Shown: positions 1 through 9,436 of the stretch, in pieces
How the letters are laid out: every line of letters begins with the position of its first letter
How positions within the stretch are numbered: the stretch's first letter is position 1
Assembly: GCF_023821985.2 (NCBI RefSeq)
Contig: NZ_CP098805.1
Location: 806,001 to 870,000 of the forward strand
Origin: Dyadobacter chenhuakuii
GTDB lineage: Bacteria > Bacteroidota > Bacteroidia > Cytophagales > Spirosomataceae
Length of the DNA: 64,000 bases
Direction: 5' to 3'
Made by a program: the position numbers and the translations under genes
Notes under the pieces: generated by a model
The model's database searches: none
What the model was told of the DNA's origin: nothing
Seen by the model: only the letters and a program-made list of their open reading frames with translations

Positions 1-219
1 CAACTCCAAAAACTCTACGAAGCCATCTACAACATCCCGCTCGACAGGCGCAATTTCAGCCGCAAACTTTTGTCAACGGGATTACTGATCGACACCGGAA
101 ACAAAAACAGCAACAGCACGACTAAAAAGGCTACTTTGTATAAGCTGGACGAAGTGAGATATAAGGAGAAGTTTCACTCGTTCTGGAATTTTATGCCCGA
201 CAGCATGAAGCAGTCGTAG
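1..219 (+). CDS. araR: C-terminal end of a Nudix-family AraR-like transcriptional regulator (partial)
   Basis: An open frame enters from the left edge and stops with TAG at 217-219, leaving 72 residues. The readable part (LQKLYEAI, then PLDRRNFSRKLLSTGLL) is the winged-helix DNA-binding end seen in Nudix-related regulators of the NrtR type, where this helix pair follows the degenerate Nudix domain. In Bacteroides a Nudix-type AraR controls L-arabinose genes. Here the gene lies directly upstream of, and in the same direction as, araBAD, so an arabinose-responsive repressor is the natural reading. The Nudix domain itself is outside the window, so the family call rests on the tail and the context. 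Confidence 0.7.
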   Translation, partial: QLQKLYEAIYNIPLDRRNFSRKLLSTGLLIDTGNKNSNSTTKKATLYKLDEVRYKEKFHSFWNFMPDSMKQS

Positions 220-258
220 GGTAGGAGATTAGTTTGGCGTCAATCAGTAATATTAATT

Positions 259-273
259 GTGTCAAAATAACAC
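259..273. promoter_or_regulatory. Candidate AraR operator upstream of araB
   Basis: The inverted repeat GTGT-CAAAATA-ACAC lies in the 105-bp gap between the regulator and araB. It sits 17 bp upstream of the putative -7 element, where a bound repressor would block RNA polymerase. The assignment to AraR is inference from position and symmetry; I did not compare it with a known motif. Confidence 0.4.
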
Positions 274-289
274 CATAAACAAATTTATT

Positions 290-297
290 TATATTTG
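290..297 (+). promoter_or_regulatory. Bacteroidota-type -7 promoter element for araBAD
   Basis: TATATTTG matches the TAnnTTTG -7 consensus of the Bacteroidota primary sigma factor. A start about 7 bases downstream would give a leader of about 21 nt before the araB ATG at 325. No convincing -33 TTTG is visible at the usual spacing. Confidence 0.5.
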
Positions 298-324
298 TTA
301 CGTGATAAGTGAAATAATACGATC

Positions 325-2010
325 ATGAGAGAAAGTTACGTCATAGGGATTGATTTTGGCACGGACTCCGTGCGGGCGCTGGTTGTGAACGCGCATACGG
401 GCGATCAGGCCGGAACGGCGGTTCGGGAATACAGCCGTTGGAAGCAGGGAAAATACTGCGATGCATCGTCGTCGCGGTTCAGGCAGCATCCGCTGGATTA
501 CCTTGAAGCCATGGAAGCTGCTTTGCTGGAAGCACTGGACAAATCACCCGCAGATGTGCGGAACAATGTCCGGGGCATTTCTGTGGATACGACGGGTTCT
601 ACGCCTGTTGCTGTGGACCGGAACGGCACGCCTTTGTCGCTGCTCCCTGAGTTTGCCGAGAATCCAAATGGCATGTTTATCCTCTGGAAAGATCACACGG
701 CCAATGCCGAGGCGGAGGAAATCAACACATTGGCACACAGTTTAGAAACAGATTATACCAAGTACGTCGGCGGGATTTATTCGTCGGAATGGTTTTGGGC
801 CAAAATCCTGCGGACGCTGCGGGTAGACAGCGAAGTGCGTGACAAAGCGTTTTCGTGGGTGGAACATTGCGACTGGATCTCTGCCGAACTGACCGGTAAC
901 ACAGACCCGCTGACATTGAAACGATCCAGGTGCGCAGCCGGACACAAGGCATTATGGCACAGCGATTTCGACGGTTTGCCACCCAATGAGTTCCTGACCA
1001 GGCTTGATCCGCTTCTGGATGGCATCCGCGACCGGCTTTTCTCCCAGACACAAACTTCGGACGAAGCGATGGGCACCATTTCGCCAAAATGGGCCGAAAA
1101 ACTGGGCATTCCTGCCGACACAGTCATTGGTGTAGGGGCATTTGATGCGCATATGGGCGCAGTAGGAGCATTAATCGAGCCTTATTCACTTTGTAAGGTG
1201 ATCGGGACGTCGACTTGTGACATGCTGATCGCTCCGAACGAGGAAGTCGGACATTTATTGATCAAGGGCATTTGCGGCCAGGTCGACGGCTCCATTATTC
1301 CCGGTATGCTAGGTATGGAGGCAGGTCAATCTGCATTTGGGGACATCTATGCTTGGTTTTCGAAGTTGATCGTTGAGCCTGTGAGAACATTGCTCGGCGA
1401 GGAAGCTGCGCAAAAATTATCCAAAGAACTCATCCCGCATCTGGCAGAACAAGCCGCAAAACTGCCAGTTACCGAAAACGACATTATCGCCATCGACTGG
1501 ATGAACGGCCGCCGGACGCCCGATGCGAAACATACATTAAAAGGCGCTATACTGGGCTTGAACCTGGCCAGCGATCACGTCCGGATATTTAAAGCGCTGG
1601 TGGAAGCCACAGCTTACGGCTCCAAAAGCATCGTGGAACGGTTCAGGAAAGAAGGCGTTCCGATTCATGAAGTCATTGCGATTGGTGGTGTTGCCAAGAA
1701 ATCGGCATTTGTGATGCAAACGCTGGCGGATGTGCTTAATATGCCTATCAAAGTCGCTGCTTCCGAGCAGGCCTGTGCGCTGGGCGCGGCAATGTTCGCC
1801 GCAGTTGCTTCGGGCATTCACAAGACCCTGCCGGAAGCACAGGAAGCCATGAACTCTGGCTTTGACGCTGTTTATACGCCCAGACCGGCGCAAACGGCTG
1901 TTTATCAATCATTATATCAAAAATACACGCAGTGTGGTGCATTCCTGGAAAACGACTTTCTGCGCAAATGGGAGCCGGCTCCCGAAAATATATTATCCGC
2001 TTCATTGTAA
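325..2010 (+). CDS. araB: Ribulokinase AraB
   Basis: 561 residues, full length for ribulokinase. It phosphorylates L-ribulose to L-ribulose-5-phosphate in the cytoplasm, the second step of L-arabinose catabolism. It shows the FGGY sugar-kinase layout: an N-terminal ATPase loop GIDFGTDSVRALV at residues 8-20, the catalytic aspartate in GAFDAHMGAVG near residue 274, and IGTSTCDM near 293-300. The C-terminal half carries GGVAKKSAFVMQ and the glycine-rich ACALGAAMFAA. It is the first gene of the araB-araA-araD unit, 24 nt upstream of araA. The start follows a putative -7 element by 27 bases, and no Shine-Dalgarno sequence is present, as is usual in this phylum. Confidence 0.96.
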   Translation: MRESYVIGIDFGTDSVRALVVNAHTGDQAGTAVREYSRWKQGKYCDASSSRFRQHPLDYLEAMEAALLEALDKSPADVRNNVRGISVDTTGSTPVAVDRNGTPLSLLPEFAENPNGMFILWKDHTANAEAEEINTLAHSLETDYTKYVGGIYSSEWFWAKILRTLRVDSEVRDKAFSWVEHCDWISAELTGNTDPLTLKRSRCAAGHKALWHSDFDGLPPNEFLTRLDPLLDGIRDRLFSQTQTSDEAMGTISPKWAEKLGIPADTVIGVGAFDAHMGAVGALIEPYSLCKVIGTSTCDMLIAPNEEVGHLLIKGICGQVDGSIIPGMLGMEAGQSAFGDIYAWFSKLIVEPVRTLLGEEAAQKLSKELIPHLAEQAAKLPVTENDIIAIDWMNGRRTPDAKHTLKGAILGLNLASDHVRIFKALVEATAYGSKSIVERFRKEGVPIHEVIAIGGVAKKSAFVMQTLADVLNMPIKVAASEQACALGAAMFAAVASGIHKTLPEAQEAMNSGFDAVYTPRPAQTAVYQSLYQKYTQCGAFLENDFLRKWEPAPENILSASL

Positions 2011-2034
2011 AATGTAACCCTTTCCACATTCATA

Positions 2035-3525
2035 ATGGTTGATTTAAAACAATTTGAAATTTGGTTTATTACGGGCAGTCAGGATCTGTACGGAGCGGAT
2101 ACGCTCAGACAGGTCGCAGAGCACGCCCAGATCATCAGCAAGCATTTTGACGAATCTGCTCAGATGCCGGTCAGGACGGTTTTCAAGCCTGTCGTGAAGT
2201 CATCGGAAGAGATTTTTAATATCATGCAGGACGCGAATGTGGCTAAAAACTGCATTGGCATAGTAGCCTGGATGCACACTTTTTCACCGGCAAAAATGTG
2301 GATCCGTGGTTTGCAGATCATGCAAAAACCATTGCTCCACCTGCATACGCAGTTTAACCGCGACATTCCCTGGGCGAACATTGATATGGATTTCATGAAC
2401 CTGAACCAGTCGGCGCATGGCGACCGGGAATTTGGTTTCATGATGACGCGTATGCGCCTGAACCGGAAGGTGATCGTGGGACACTGGCAGGAGCAGCACA
2501 TTATAGAAGATCTGGCAAAATGGACACGCGTAGCGGCTGCCCGACACGATATGAAAGGAGCGAAATTTGTTCGTTTTGGCGATAATATGCGCGAAGTGGC
2601 AGTTACCGACGGTGATAAGGTTGCTGCTGAAATGACATTCGGATTTTCGGTAAATACGTATGCTGTGGGCGACCTGGTTGCTGTTATTAATCAGGTTTCG
2701 GAACAGGAAGTCGGACTTTTGATTGATGAATATGAATCGCTTTATCATCTGGCGGTCGGCATTCGTAAGGGAGACGGGAGACATCAGGCGCTCTGGGATG
2801 CTGCCCGGATTGAATTGGGATTGAAATACTTTCTGGAAGACGGAAATTTCAAGGGTTATACCAACACATTCGAGGATCTGCACGGCATGAAGCAGCTTCC
2901 GGGCATAGGTTCTCAGCGCATGATGGCGGCGGGCTATGGTTATGCTGGCGAGGGTGACTGGAAAACGTCGGCCATGGTGCGGGCGCTCAAAGTAATGGGC
3001 AGCGGACTGGCAGGGGGAAACTCCTTTATGGAGGATTACACTTATCATTTCGACCCGGCCAATAACCTCGTTCTGGGATCACATATGCTGGAAATCTGCC
3101 CGAGCATTGCCTGCGGCAGACCGTCCTGTGAAATCCATCCCCTGGGCATCGGCGGAAAGGAAGATCCTGTCAGACTGGTTTTCAATGCCGCGGCAGGTCC
3201 TGCTATTAATGTTTCCCTGGTGGATATGGGCAACCGTTTCCGGATCCTGGTGAACGAAGTAGAAGCGGTGGAAGTGACCGAAGCACTTCCGAAACTTCCG
3301 GTTGCGAGGGTTTTATGGAAACCAGCCCCGGATATGGCCACGGGTTGTGCGGCATGGATCTACGCAGGCGGGGCACACCACACGGTTTACAGCCAGAACC
3401 TCACCACAGATCATATTGAAATGCTGGCCGAAATGACTGGCGTTGAGCTGGTTGTGATTGATAAGAACACGTCGCTCAGGCAGTTGAAAAATGAATTGAG
3501 ATGGAGCGAGGCCTCGTATAGATAA
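2035..3525 (+). CDS. araA: L-arabinose isomerase
   Basis: 496 residues, the expected size for the Mn-dependent isomerase that converts L-arabinose to L-ribulose. The N-terminus [13 protein letters not shown] is the family signature, followed by [15 protein letters not shown] and [12 protein letters not shown] in the substrate-binding region. The C-terminal part with [12 protein letters not shown] and the His of [11 protein letters not shown] supplies conserved metal-site residues. It lies 24 nt after araB and 11 nt before the araD ATG, so the three genes are almost certainly co-transcribed and provide a complete arabinose-to-xylulose-5-phosphate route. No arabinose transporter is in view. Confidence 0.97.
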   Translation: MVDLKQFEIWFITGSQDLYGADTLRQVAEHAQIISKHFDESAQMPVRTVFKPVVKSSEEIFNIMQDANVAKNCIGIVAWMHTFSPAKMWIRGLQIMQKPLLHLHTQFNRDIPWANIDMDFMNLNQSAHGDREFGFMMTRMRLNRKVIVGHWQEQHIIEDLAKWTRVAAARHDMKGAKFVRFGDNMREVAVTDGDKVAAEMTFGFSVNTYAVGDLVAVINQVSEQEVGLLIDEYESLYHLAVGIRKGDGRHQALWDAARIELGLKYFLEDGNFKGYTNTFEDLHGMKQLPGIGSQRMMAAGYGYAGEGDWKTSAMVRALKVMGSGLAGGNSFMEDYTYHFDPANNLVLGSHMLEICPSIACGRPSCEIHPLGIGGKEDPVRLVFNAAAGPAINVSLVDMGNRFRILVNEVEAVEVTEALPKLPVARVLWKPAPDMATGCAAWIYAGGAHHTVYSQNLTTDHIEMLAEMTGVELVVIDKNTSLRQLKNELRWSEASYR

Positions 3526-3536
3526 CATTGAAAAGC

Positions 3537-4241
3537 ATGTCTAAATACACTTATTTAAAAGAGCAGGTTTACGAGGCCAATATGGAGATTCCCCGGGAGA
3601 ACCTGGCCATTGTTACGTTTGGTAATGTGAGCGGGATCGACCGGAATGCGGGCGTGATTGCTATTAAGCCCAGCGGCGTCCCTTATCACAAGCTGAAAGT
3701 CGAGGATATTGTTTTGCTGGATCTGGATAACCAGGTTGTGGAAGGCAATATGCGGCCATCTTCGGATACGAAAACCCATACATTGCTTTATAAAAATTTC
3801 CCGTCCATTGGCGGCGTCTGCCATACGCATTCAACTTACGCCGTGGCTTGGGCGCAGGCCATAAGGGCGATTCCGAACCTGGGCACCACACACGCCGACC
3901 ACTTAACTACGGCTGTGCCTGTTACCGAGGTAATGTCGGATGAAATGATCCAGCGAGATTACGAATTGGAAACGGGTAATCAGATCCTGGATTTGTTCGG
4001 GGATGATAAGTTGAATTATGAAGAAACGGAAATGGTCCTGGTGGCTTGCCACGGGCCGTTTACGTGGGGGAAAGATCCGGCTAAGGCCGTTTATAATTCC
4101 GTTGTGCTGGAAGAAATTGCAAAGATGGCTTACCTTACAATGCACATTAACCCCTCTGCTCAGACCATTAAGCAAGGCCTGATTGACAAGCATTATTTTC
4201 GCAAGCACGGAAAGGATGCTTACTACGGGCAGGGTTGCTGA
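3537..4241 (+). CDS. araD: L-ribulose-5-phosphate 4-epimerase
   Basis: 234 residues from ATG 3537; a TTG nine bases earlier could also be used. The enzyme is a class II aldolase-fold zinc protein that interconverts L-ribulose-5-phosphate and D-xylulose-5-phosphate, feeding arabinose carbon into the pentose phosphate pathway. The zinc ligands are visible as the HTH of GGVCHTHSTYAVAWAQ and the histidine of VACHGPFTWG, and the N-terminal FGNVSGIDRNAGVIAIKPSG motif binds the phosphate. It ends the araBAD unit. Its TGA (4239-4241) directly abuts the end of a small convergent gene. Confidence 0.96.
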   Translation: MSKYTYLKEQVYEANMEIPRENLAIVTFGNVSGIDRNAGVIAIKPSGVPYHKLKVEDIVLLDLDNQVVEGNMRPSSDTKTHTLLYKNFPSIGGVCHTHSTYAVAWAQAIRAIPNLGTTHADHLTTAVPVTEVMSDEMIQRDYELETGNQILDLFGDDKLNYEETEMVLVACHGPFTWGKDPAKAVYNSVVLEEIAKMAYLTMHINPSAQTIKQGLIDKHYFRKHGKDAYYGQGC

Positions 4242-4391
4242 TCAGTTCTTATTTTCAGGGCGTTTGCTGGCAATGTTGCGCATTTGCTGCAATGCTTCCT
4301 GGCGCGACATGCGTTTTTCACTCGCTTTCGCTTCATTAATGGATTCCTTGGAAAAGCGACCTTTGAAAAGGTTAAAAAGAGCGAATAACAT
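4242..4391 (-). CDS. Small basic hypothetical protein (49 aa)
   Basis: A 49-residue frame on the minus strand, starting MLFALFNLFKGRFSKESI and ending with NIASKRPENKN. The composition is protein-like, with a hydrophobic N-terminus followed by a charged, helix-prone SRQEALQQMRNIAS segment. It ends one base after the araD stop, in convergent orientation. No known family is recognised. It is supported only by composition and by fitting the gap exactly. Confidence 0.5.
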   Translation of the reverse strand: MLFALFNLFKGRFSKESINEAKASEKRMSRQEALQQMRNIASKRPENKN

Positions 4392-4458
4392 ATTTGAATA
4401 TTTGAAGGATGACTTTCCTGTGAACGTTCACCAAACATAGAAAAGTTTGGGGTAAAAA

Positions 4459-4490
4459 AAAACTATCAGGAAAGTGTTCCCGATAGTCGT
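4459..4490 (-). terminator. Intrinsic terminator for the 60-aa gene
   Basis: The stem ACTATC(a)GGAA / TTCC(c)GATAGT sits at 4462-4487. On the minus strand it is followed by a run of nine T (complement of the A run at 4453-4462), the form of a Rho-independent terminator for the gene at 4538-4720. Confidence 0.65.
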
Positions 4491-4537
4491 ATGATAGTTA
4501 AACGTTGAGTAAGAATGTCTTTTTTAGCTAATAAGTC

Positions 4538-4720
4538 TCACGCACCTCTGCGCAACTTGCTTCCGGGGTTGAAATCATCCTGGATCCAGCGAACGAAATT
4601 GTTGGAATTGGTTTTATAAATTTCCATAGATAGAGGCTTAATGCCGCTATACTCAACCTCCTTAACGTACTCCGCGTGTAATTTTAAGATCTCAGACAGG
4701 GTTTTGCTATCAGTTTTCAT
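4538..4720 (-). CDS. Hypothetical protein, 60 aa
   Basis: 60 residues, MKTDSKTLSEILKLHAEYVK at the start and RWIQDDFNPGSKLRRGA at the end. It is charged and helix-prone, with no signal or membrane segment, and it carries its own downstream terminator, which supports a genuine transcript. No family is recognised. It faces the same way as the signalling operon that begins at 11.7 kb but lies 363 bp beyond that operon's last gene, so it probably has its own promoter. Confidence 0.55.
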   Translation of the reverse strand: MKTDSKTLSEILKLHAEYVKEVEYSGIKPLSMEIYKTNSNNFVRWIQDDFNPGSKLRRGA

Positions 4721-5083
4721 TTAAAAAGGGATGTTAAAGATTACTATATGCTAAAATCCTGCTATAAAGCTGTTCCTCAACAGTGCGCAATTTTAAAAAA
4801 ATTAAAAAAATTATATTAATAGTTTATATGTTCATATCGTGTGGCATAATTTTCCCACTAATGGCAAATGTGTGGATTCTCCCGAAGAAAATTTGTTACA
4901 TTATTGGACAAACTGGGAATTGTACCAACTGAAAGCCTGCAAACGTAATTTTTAGTCAGTCGTTGCGCATTATGCAGAACAATGTTAAAGTTCTATGCCT
5001 AAGCAACTTAGATTAGTTCCTTTATTTCGGAGCGAGGACTTTCTAACAATCAAAGCAGGCGGGAACACGCCAAAATACAAAAA
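4721..5083. other. AT-rich intergenic stretch, no gene seen
   Basis: 363 bp with poly-A/T runs (about 4794-4824) and no frame with protein-like composition. It should hold the promoter of the 60-aa gene, but no clear TAnnTTTG element was found on either strand, and no terminator for the operon ending at 5084 is obvious. Confidence 0.4.
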
Positions 5084-5473
5084 TCAGATTTCGAGCTTTC
5101 GCTTCAAAGTTGAGATTTCCAATGGTTTGGGAAGGAGGTCGATGATATGCCGGCTCGCCCTTGCCTTGTCGATGTCACGGGTGTCAATGGTGGAGGATAA
5201 CATGAAGAGTTTAATCTTTTTATGGAGACTTTCCGGAAGATGGTCGAATTCGTCTATAAACTCAAACCCGTTCATGTCGGGCATTTGCAGGTCCAGCAGA
5301 ATAATGCTGTCAGGAAGGCTATCTGCTTCACTGACAAGATGTTTGAGCGCATCGCGCGCGGAATTGAATGTCCTGACAGAGTCCGTTATGCCACTTTTCT
5401 TCAGTAACTTTTCGTATATAAACAGATCGAATGTGCTGTCGTCTATAAGGAAAAAGTGTAAAAGTGGCTTCAT
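5084..5473 (-). CDS. Single-domain response regulator (receiver only)
   Basis: 129 residues from ATG 5473, all receiver domain. The acidic pair is in FFLIDDSTFD (residues 7-16), the phospho-acceptor Asp is near residue 61 in ILLDLQMPDMNGFEF, the Thr/Ser position is in FMLSSTID, and the conserved Lys is in LLPKPLE. There is no output domain, so it acts by protein contact or as a phosphate shuttle or sink. It is the last gene of a five-gene operon, 7 nt after the receiver-kinase hybrid, which makes that kinase or the 7TM kinase its likely phosphodonor. An upstream in-frame start would overlap the previous gene and is less likely. Confidence 0.85.
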   Translation of the reverse strand: MKPLLHFFLIDDSTFDLFIYEKLLKKSGITDSVRTFNSARDALKHLVSEADSLPDSIILLDLQMPDMNGFEFIDEFDHLPESLHKKIKLFMLSSTIDTRDIDKARASRHIIDLLPKPLEISTLKRKLEI

Positions 5474-5480
5474 GTATTTC

Positions 5481-6572
5481 TTATTTATGGATAGAAGGGA
5501 TGTTGACTTCGAAAATACTTCCTTCGCCAACTTTGGAAGAAACGCTAATCTCACCTCCGAGTTTAGCAATCGCTTCATGTACAATGTACAAACCTATGCC
5601 TGATCCACTGTTTGTTGCGCCTGCCCGGTAAAACATTTTGAAAATTTTGTCCTGATCCGAATCTTTTATCCCCGAGCCATTGTCCTCGATGGTGATCTTG
5701 GCTGAGCTCGGCGTGGACTTGATTTTCAGATGCACGAACTGGTTCTGCTTGTTCGTATCCTGGAATTTTATAGCATTGTTGATCAGGTTATTGAATATAA
5801 TCCGGAGCTTCATTACATCCGACCGGAACACACCATCCTGCTCAATGTCAGTGGTCATTTTCAGGTTGCCGTATTCGGGCAGATATTGGATGGTGGCCTG
5901 CACTTCGGTTACGAGCTCTTCGAAACTGATGTCCGTAACGACTGGAACGCCTCTTGCATTTTTGTAGTAATCAATGATATTAATAATGAATGTATCCAGC
6001 TTTTTAACCGACTGCCGGATCAGTTCCAGATATTCGTTCTGGGATTTGATATCGTCTTCCAGCAGCGCCAGGTTCACGATCCCCAGCACGGACATCAACG
6101 GCGCGCGCAAGTCGTGGGAAGCGCTGTAAACAAACTTATCGAGCTCTTCATTCGCCTTCTGCAACTCTTCATTCCGCTCCTTAAGATCTTCGCGCGTTTT
6201 ATAAATGTCGTAAGCGTGCGAAATTGCATTCTCTACATAACCATAATCCCAGGGCTTGTCGATAAACCTGAACACTTCTCCCTTGTTAATGGCATCGATC
6301 GCGGCGCCAATATCAGTGTGGCCTGTGATGAGAATCCGGATTGGTTTGGGATATTTAGTCCTGATTTTCTCAAAAAACTGCACGCCCGTCATAATGGGCA
6401 TGCGCTGATCTGCGAGTATAATGCAGAAATCCTGTTTTTCAAGGATCAATTCCGCATCTATTACAGATGAGGCAATTGTGATATCGTACTGCTTCCGGAA
6501 AGAAGCCTTGAACGAATGAAGGTTATGCTCCTCATCGTCAATGTAAAGGATGGTTATTGGTTTTTCACTCAT
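5481..6572 (-). CDS. Receiver-histidine kinase hybrid
   Basis: 363 residues in the order receiver (1-125, Asp55 in LADQRMPIMTG, Lys in FIDKPWD), coiled coil (about 126-147), HisKA with phospho-His153 in SASHDLRAPLMS, and an HATPase domain (NNLINNAIKF N-box, EDNGSGIKD, GSGIGLYIVHEA). The protein is cytoplasmic, with no membrane segment. A receiver in front of a kinase suggests that its autokinase activity is controlled by phosphorylation from another kinase, most simply the 7TM kinase whose gene overlaps it by 8 nt. Its receiver closely resembles the stand-alone receiver at 12098-12565, sharing FKA-FR, ADQRMP/TDQRMP and KPWD. Confidence 0.9.
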   Translation of the reverse strand: MSEKPITILYIDDEEHNLHSFKASFRKQYDITIASSVIDAELILEKQDFCIILADQRMPIMTGVQFFEKIRTKYPKPIRILITGHTDIGAAIDAINKGEVFRFIDKPWDYGYVENAISHAYDIYKTREDLKERNEELQKANEELDKFVYSASHDLRAPLMSVLGIVNLALLEDDIKSQNEYLELIRQSVKKLDTFIINIIDYYKNARGVPVVTDISFEELVTEVQATIQYLPEYGNLKMTTDIEQDGVFRSDVMKLRIIFNNLINNAIKFQDTNKQNQFVHLKIKSTPSSAKITIEDNGSGIKDSDQDKIFKMFYRAGATNSGSGIGLYIVHEAIAKLGGEISVSSKVGEGSIFEVNIPSIHK

Positions 6573-8736
6573 TGAAATCTTGGATAGGGCGTGCTTTCTG
6601 TTTTACGGGCAGGGTGATCAAAAACTCTGTTCCCTCGCCAACTTCGGTATTTACCTGGATATTTCCGCTGTGAACTTCAATTATTTTAAATACAATGGAT
6701 AATCCGAGGCCTGTTCCGTCTCCCACCTGCTTGGTGGTAAAGAACGGCTCGAAAATTTTCGCGCGGACCGCGGGTGGCATACCGGGCCCGTTGTCCCGGA
6801 TGGAAATAGAAATATTTTCCGGGTCCTGCAACCATGACCTAACCCAGATTGTCGGCGTTTTTCCCTCTGTTTTCGCATTTAACAGTGCGTAAATGGAGTT
6901 ATTGAGGATATTCATAAACACCTGGTTCAGCTTGCCTGCGAAACATTCGATACTCGGGATATTCCCCAGCTCTTTTACCAAATGTATGGAATTACCCATT
7001 TGATAGTTTAAAATAATAAGGGTTGACTCAATGCCCTCATTAATGTTGACGACGTTGAGGTCGGATTCATCTACGCGGGAGAATATTTTTAACCCTTTTA
7101 CAATCTCAACCGTCCTGCTGGCGCCATCTTCCATGCCTTTCAGTAAGGTGCCCAGCTCGGTTTTAATGTAGTCCAGATCCAGGTCTTCTTTCAATCGCTC
7201 GATTTCTTTGATCTTAACCCGTAACTGATCAATTGAGTCAACGCCCTGAATGTCATTATAGGAATCGAGGATTTCGAGGACGTCGTCAATGTCGCGGCGG
7301 AGGGGTCTGATGTTCGAGCTTACGAAGTTGATCGGATTGTTGATCTCATGGGCGATCCCTGCTGTAAGCTGACCCAGCGAAGCCATCTTTTCGGAATCCA
7401 GCAGCTGTGTCTGGGTGTCTTTCAGCTTGTTGAGCGTCACATTTAGTTCTGTATTAGCGTGTTGCAATTCAGCAGTTCGCTCGTTGACACTCCTTTCCAG
7501 ATTAATGTTTTGCTCCATAATGATCTTTTCATTTTCCAGCGACACGCGCAGGGCCTCCTCCTGCGATTCTTCCCTTTCCTTTTTAAATATATTAATCTTA
7601 TCCGCCAGTGCAATAGATAGCAGTACAACTTCTGCAATAGAGCCGAACTGCATGGTGTAAGTTGTGAAAATATTATACGGCAGGATGTTAATATTTCGCA
7701 AAACAAGAAGGAACAGACCAAGCAGGAAAATACTCCAGGCCAATAAGAAAAGTTTGGCAGGACGATAATTTTCCTTTGAAAGTTTAAACCCTATTATAAA
7801 AAGCCCGATCGCCCCAACTCCTCCTGATACATCGACCGCGCGAAAGCTCAGCAATTCAAACCCAAGCAGGTTCAGTAAGCCTGTAGACGAATAAAGTGCG
7901 ATGATCACATTCAGGATGAAGACCCCTGGCGGCCATTTTTCGGGAAGCTGCAGAAAGTTTTTCACGAAAAGCATAGCGAAGATTCCGGCGACACCTGAGA
8001 AGTAAATAGTTGCTACGGAGTTGAATTTTGGTGCAAATGGCCAGATATACTTAAACCCATAACCAGACAATGCGGTTTGCGCCAATCCAACGAACAACAC
8101 ATAAAGCACGTAAAACAGGTAACTCTTGTCACGGGTGGAGAAGTAAATGAAGACATTATAAAGCACCATTACTGCAATGATCCCTGCGAAAATGCCATTG
8201 ATGGTCTCGCCGATCTGCGCGGCTTCGAAGAATGTTTCCTGGTCGCGCAGAATGAGCGGAAGGATCACCTGGTTGTAGCCCTTCACCCGCAGATAATAGT
8301 TCTTTTGCTGGCCCGGCCTTATATCAAGCGCAAAAACAAGATTCTGGTGTTTGATCCGTCGTTCATTGAAGTCCGCATTTTCACGATTTGTTTCAACTTT
8401 AACCTTTGCGCCTTCAATCTCAAAAAGCTCACAGGTATGTATCAGCGGATGCGCAAGTTCCAGGTATAGCAGCGAGCTGGCCGATTTGTTGGCGATGGAA
8501 AACCGGATCCAGAATGTGGACTGGCTCAGCCCCATATTAGGCGTGTCGTCCGTACTCTGAACGAAAGCGTTGGTTTTCAGGACCTGCTCAAAATTGCGCG
8601 CATTGGTGACATCTTCAAAAATTTCAACCTGCTTGCCAATGATTTGTGAGCCCTGGTAAAAATTCACCGGGATGCCGTAAACGAGCTTTGCGGAAAGTAG
8701 AAATGTGATTGCAAATAGGTGCTTTAAAAATTTCAT
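6565..8736 (-). CDS. 7TMR-DISM sensor histidine kinase
   Basis: 723 residues: a signal peptide (1-21), a periplasmic 7TMR-DISMED2-like beta domain (about 25-165), seven membrane helices (about 175-380), a coiled coil (about 385-450), HisKA with His463 in [15 protein letters not shown], and an HATPase domain ([30 protein letters not shown]). DISMED2 domains are jelly-roll modules thought to bind small ligands outside the inner membrane. The gene is 7 nt after the N-acyltransferase gene and overlaps the next kinase gene by 8 nt. This makes it the likely sensor for a product of the two upstream enzymes, which is inference from operon structure. Confidence 0.92.
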   Translation of the reverse strand: MKFLKHLFAITFLLSAKLVYGIPVNFYQGSQIIGKQVEIFEDVTNARNFEQVLKTNAFVQSTDDTPNMGLSQSTFWIRFSIANKSASSLLYLELAHPLIHTCELFEIEGAKVKVETNRENADFNERRIKHQNLVFALDIRPGQQKNYYLRVKGYNQVILPLILRDQETFFEAAQIGETINGIFAGIIAVMVLYNVFIYFSTRDKSYLFYVLYVLFVGLAQTALSGYGFKYIWPFAPKFNSVATIYFSGVAGIFAMLFVKNFLQLPEKWPPGVFILNVIIALYSSTGLLNLLGFELLSFRAVDVSGGVGAIGLFIIGFKLSKENYRPAKLFLLAWSIFLLGLFLLVLRNINILPYNIFTTYTMQFGSIAEVVLLSIALADKINIFKKEREESQEEALRVSLENEKIIMEQNINLERSVNERTAELQHANTELNVTLNKLKDTQTQLLDSEKMASLGQLTAGIAHEINNPINFVSSNIRPLRRDIDDVLEILDSYNDIQGVDSIDQLRVKIKEIERLKEDLDLDYIKTELGTLLKGMEDGASRTVEIVKGLKIFSRVDESDLNVVNINEGIESTLIILNYQMGNSIHLVKELGNIPSIECFAGKLNQVFMNILNNSIYALLNAKTEGKTPTIWVRSWLQDPENISISIRDNGPGMPPAVRAKIFEPFFTTKQVGDGTGLGLSIVFKIIEVHSGNIQVNTEVGEGTEFLITLPVKQKARPIQDFNE

Positions 8737-8743
8737 AAAAATC

Positions 8744-9436
8744 CTAAATCTTCATATCAAGATCATAATGTAATGCAATTTCTCCCTTCGGGCCTTTTTC
8801 CACCGCAAACTGAACCGGATGCTTGCGCAGGTGCATGATGCGCTCGCGCTCTTCTTCATGCGCCTGGGGCAGATTGTCCAGGTCGTTGACGATAATGGCG
8901 GTGGCGATGAGGCCTTCTTTGGGATAATAAAATGTTCCGTTGTCCCCCAGGTCACGGATAATTTCAAACCCGATCCGCAGGCACTGGCGTAAGGTAGGCG
9001 GAGAGCACAATGCAAATAAATGGTCAACACCAATCTGCGAAGTGATCGCAACGCCGATCCTTCCCAGGAAAATGCTTCCGATGCCGTAACCCGCCACTTC
9101 TTTGGAATTGAAGAGGCCGCAGAACTCGGCGATCTTTTTTTCTTTCAGATTGTCTACATACCCGTAAATGCGCTCGTCCTTCTTGGCAATGGCATCTTCC
9201 ATCGGCATTTTCATTTTCTCATTACGGACCTGGATTCTCCCGCCGCCATAAATCTTTTCACCGTCCTCGGACTCAACAATGATCACATAAGTATTTTCAT
9301 CATTTAGCCAGTCATGGCTTGCGGAAGTCACCTGCTTTACGCCATAGGCTTCCAATACTTTTCGGTGCTCGTCAATGTACCTGTAACAGGTTTCGATATC
9401 CTCAGTTGACTTGTACGCTTTAATTTTTGCTACCAT
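8744..9436 (-). CDS. GNAT-fold N-acyltransferase (autoinducer-synthase-like / N-acyl amino acid synthase-like)
   Basis: 230 residues from ATG 9436. The fold signature is a central strand with GGGRIQV, then the helix-associated EFCGLFNSKEVAGYGIGSIF and LRQCLRIGFEII. This fits the GNAT superfamily and resembles the branch of LuxI-like and long-chain N-acyl amino acid synthases rather than small acetyltransferases. No membrane segment is seen. The ATG overlaps the stop of the upstream E1/nitroreductase gene (TGATG), so the two are translationally coupled and probably act on the same substrate. The acyl donor and acceptor cannot be read from the sequence. Confidence 0.7.
   Translation of the reverse strand: MVAKIKAYKSTEDIETCYRYIDEHRKVLEAYGVKQVTSASHDWLNDENTYVIIVESEDGEKIYGGGRIQVRNEKMKMPMEDAIAKKDERIYGYVDNLKEKKIAEFCGLFNSKEVAGYGIGSIFLGRIGVAITSQIGVDHLFALCSPPTLRQCLRIGFEIIRDLGDNGTFYYPKEGLIATAIIVNDLDNLPQAHEEERERIMHLRKHPVQFAVEKGPKGEIALHYDLDMKI

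Noticed and set aside
4995..6470. Long plus-strand frames across the kinase and receiver genes
   Set aside because: They lie antisense to clearly conserved receiver and kinase domains and have no recognisable domain or natural composition.
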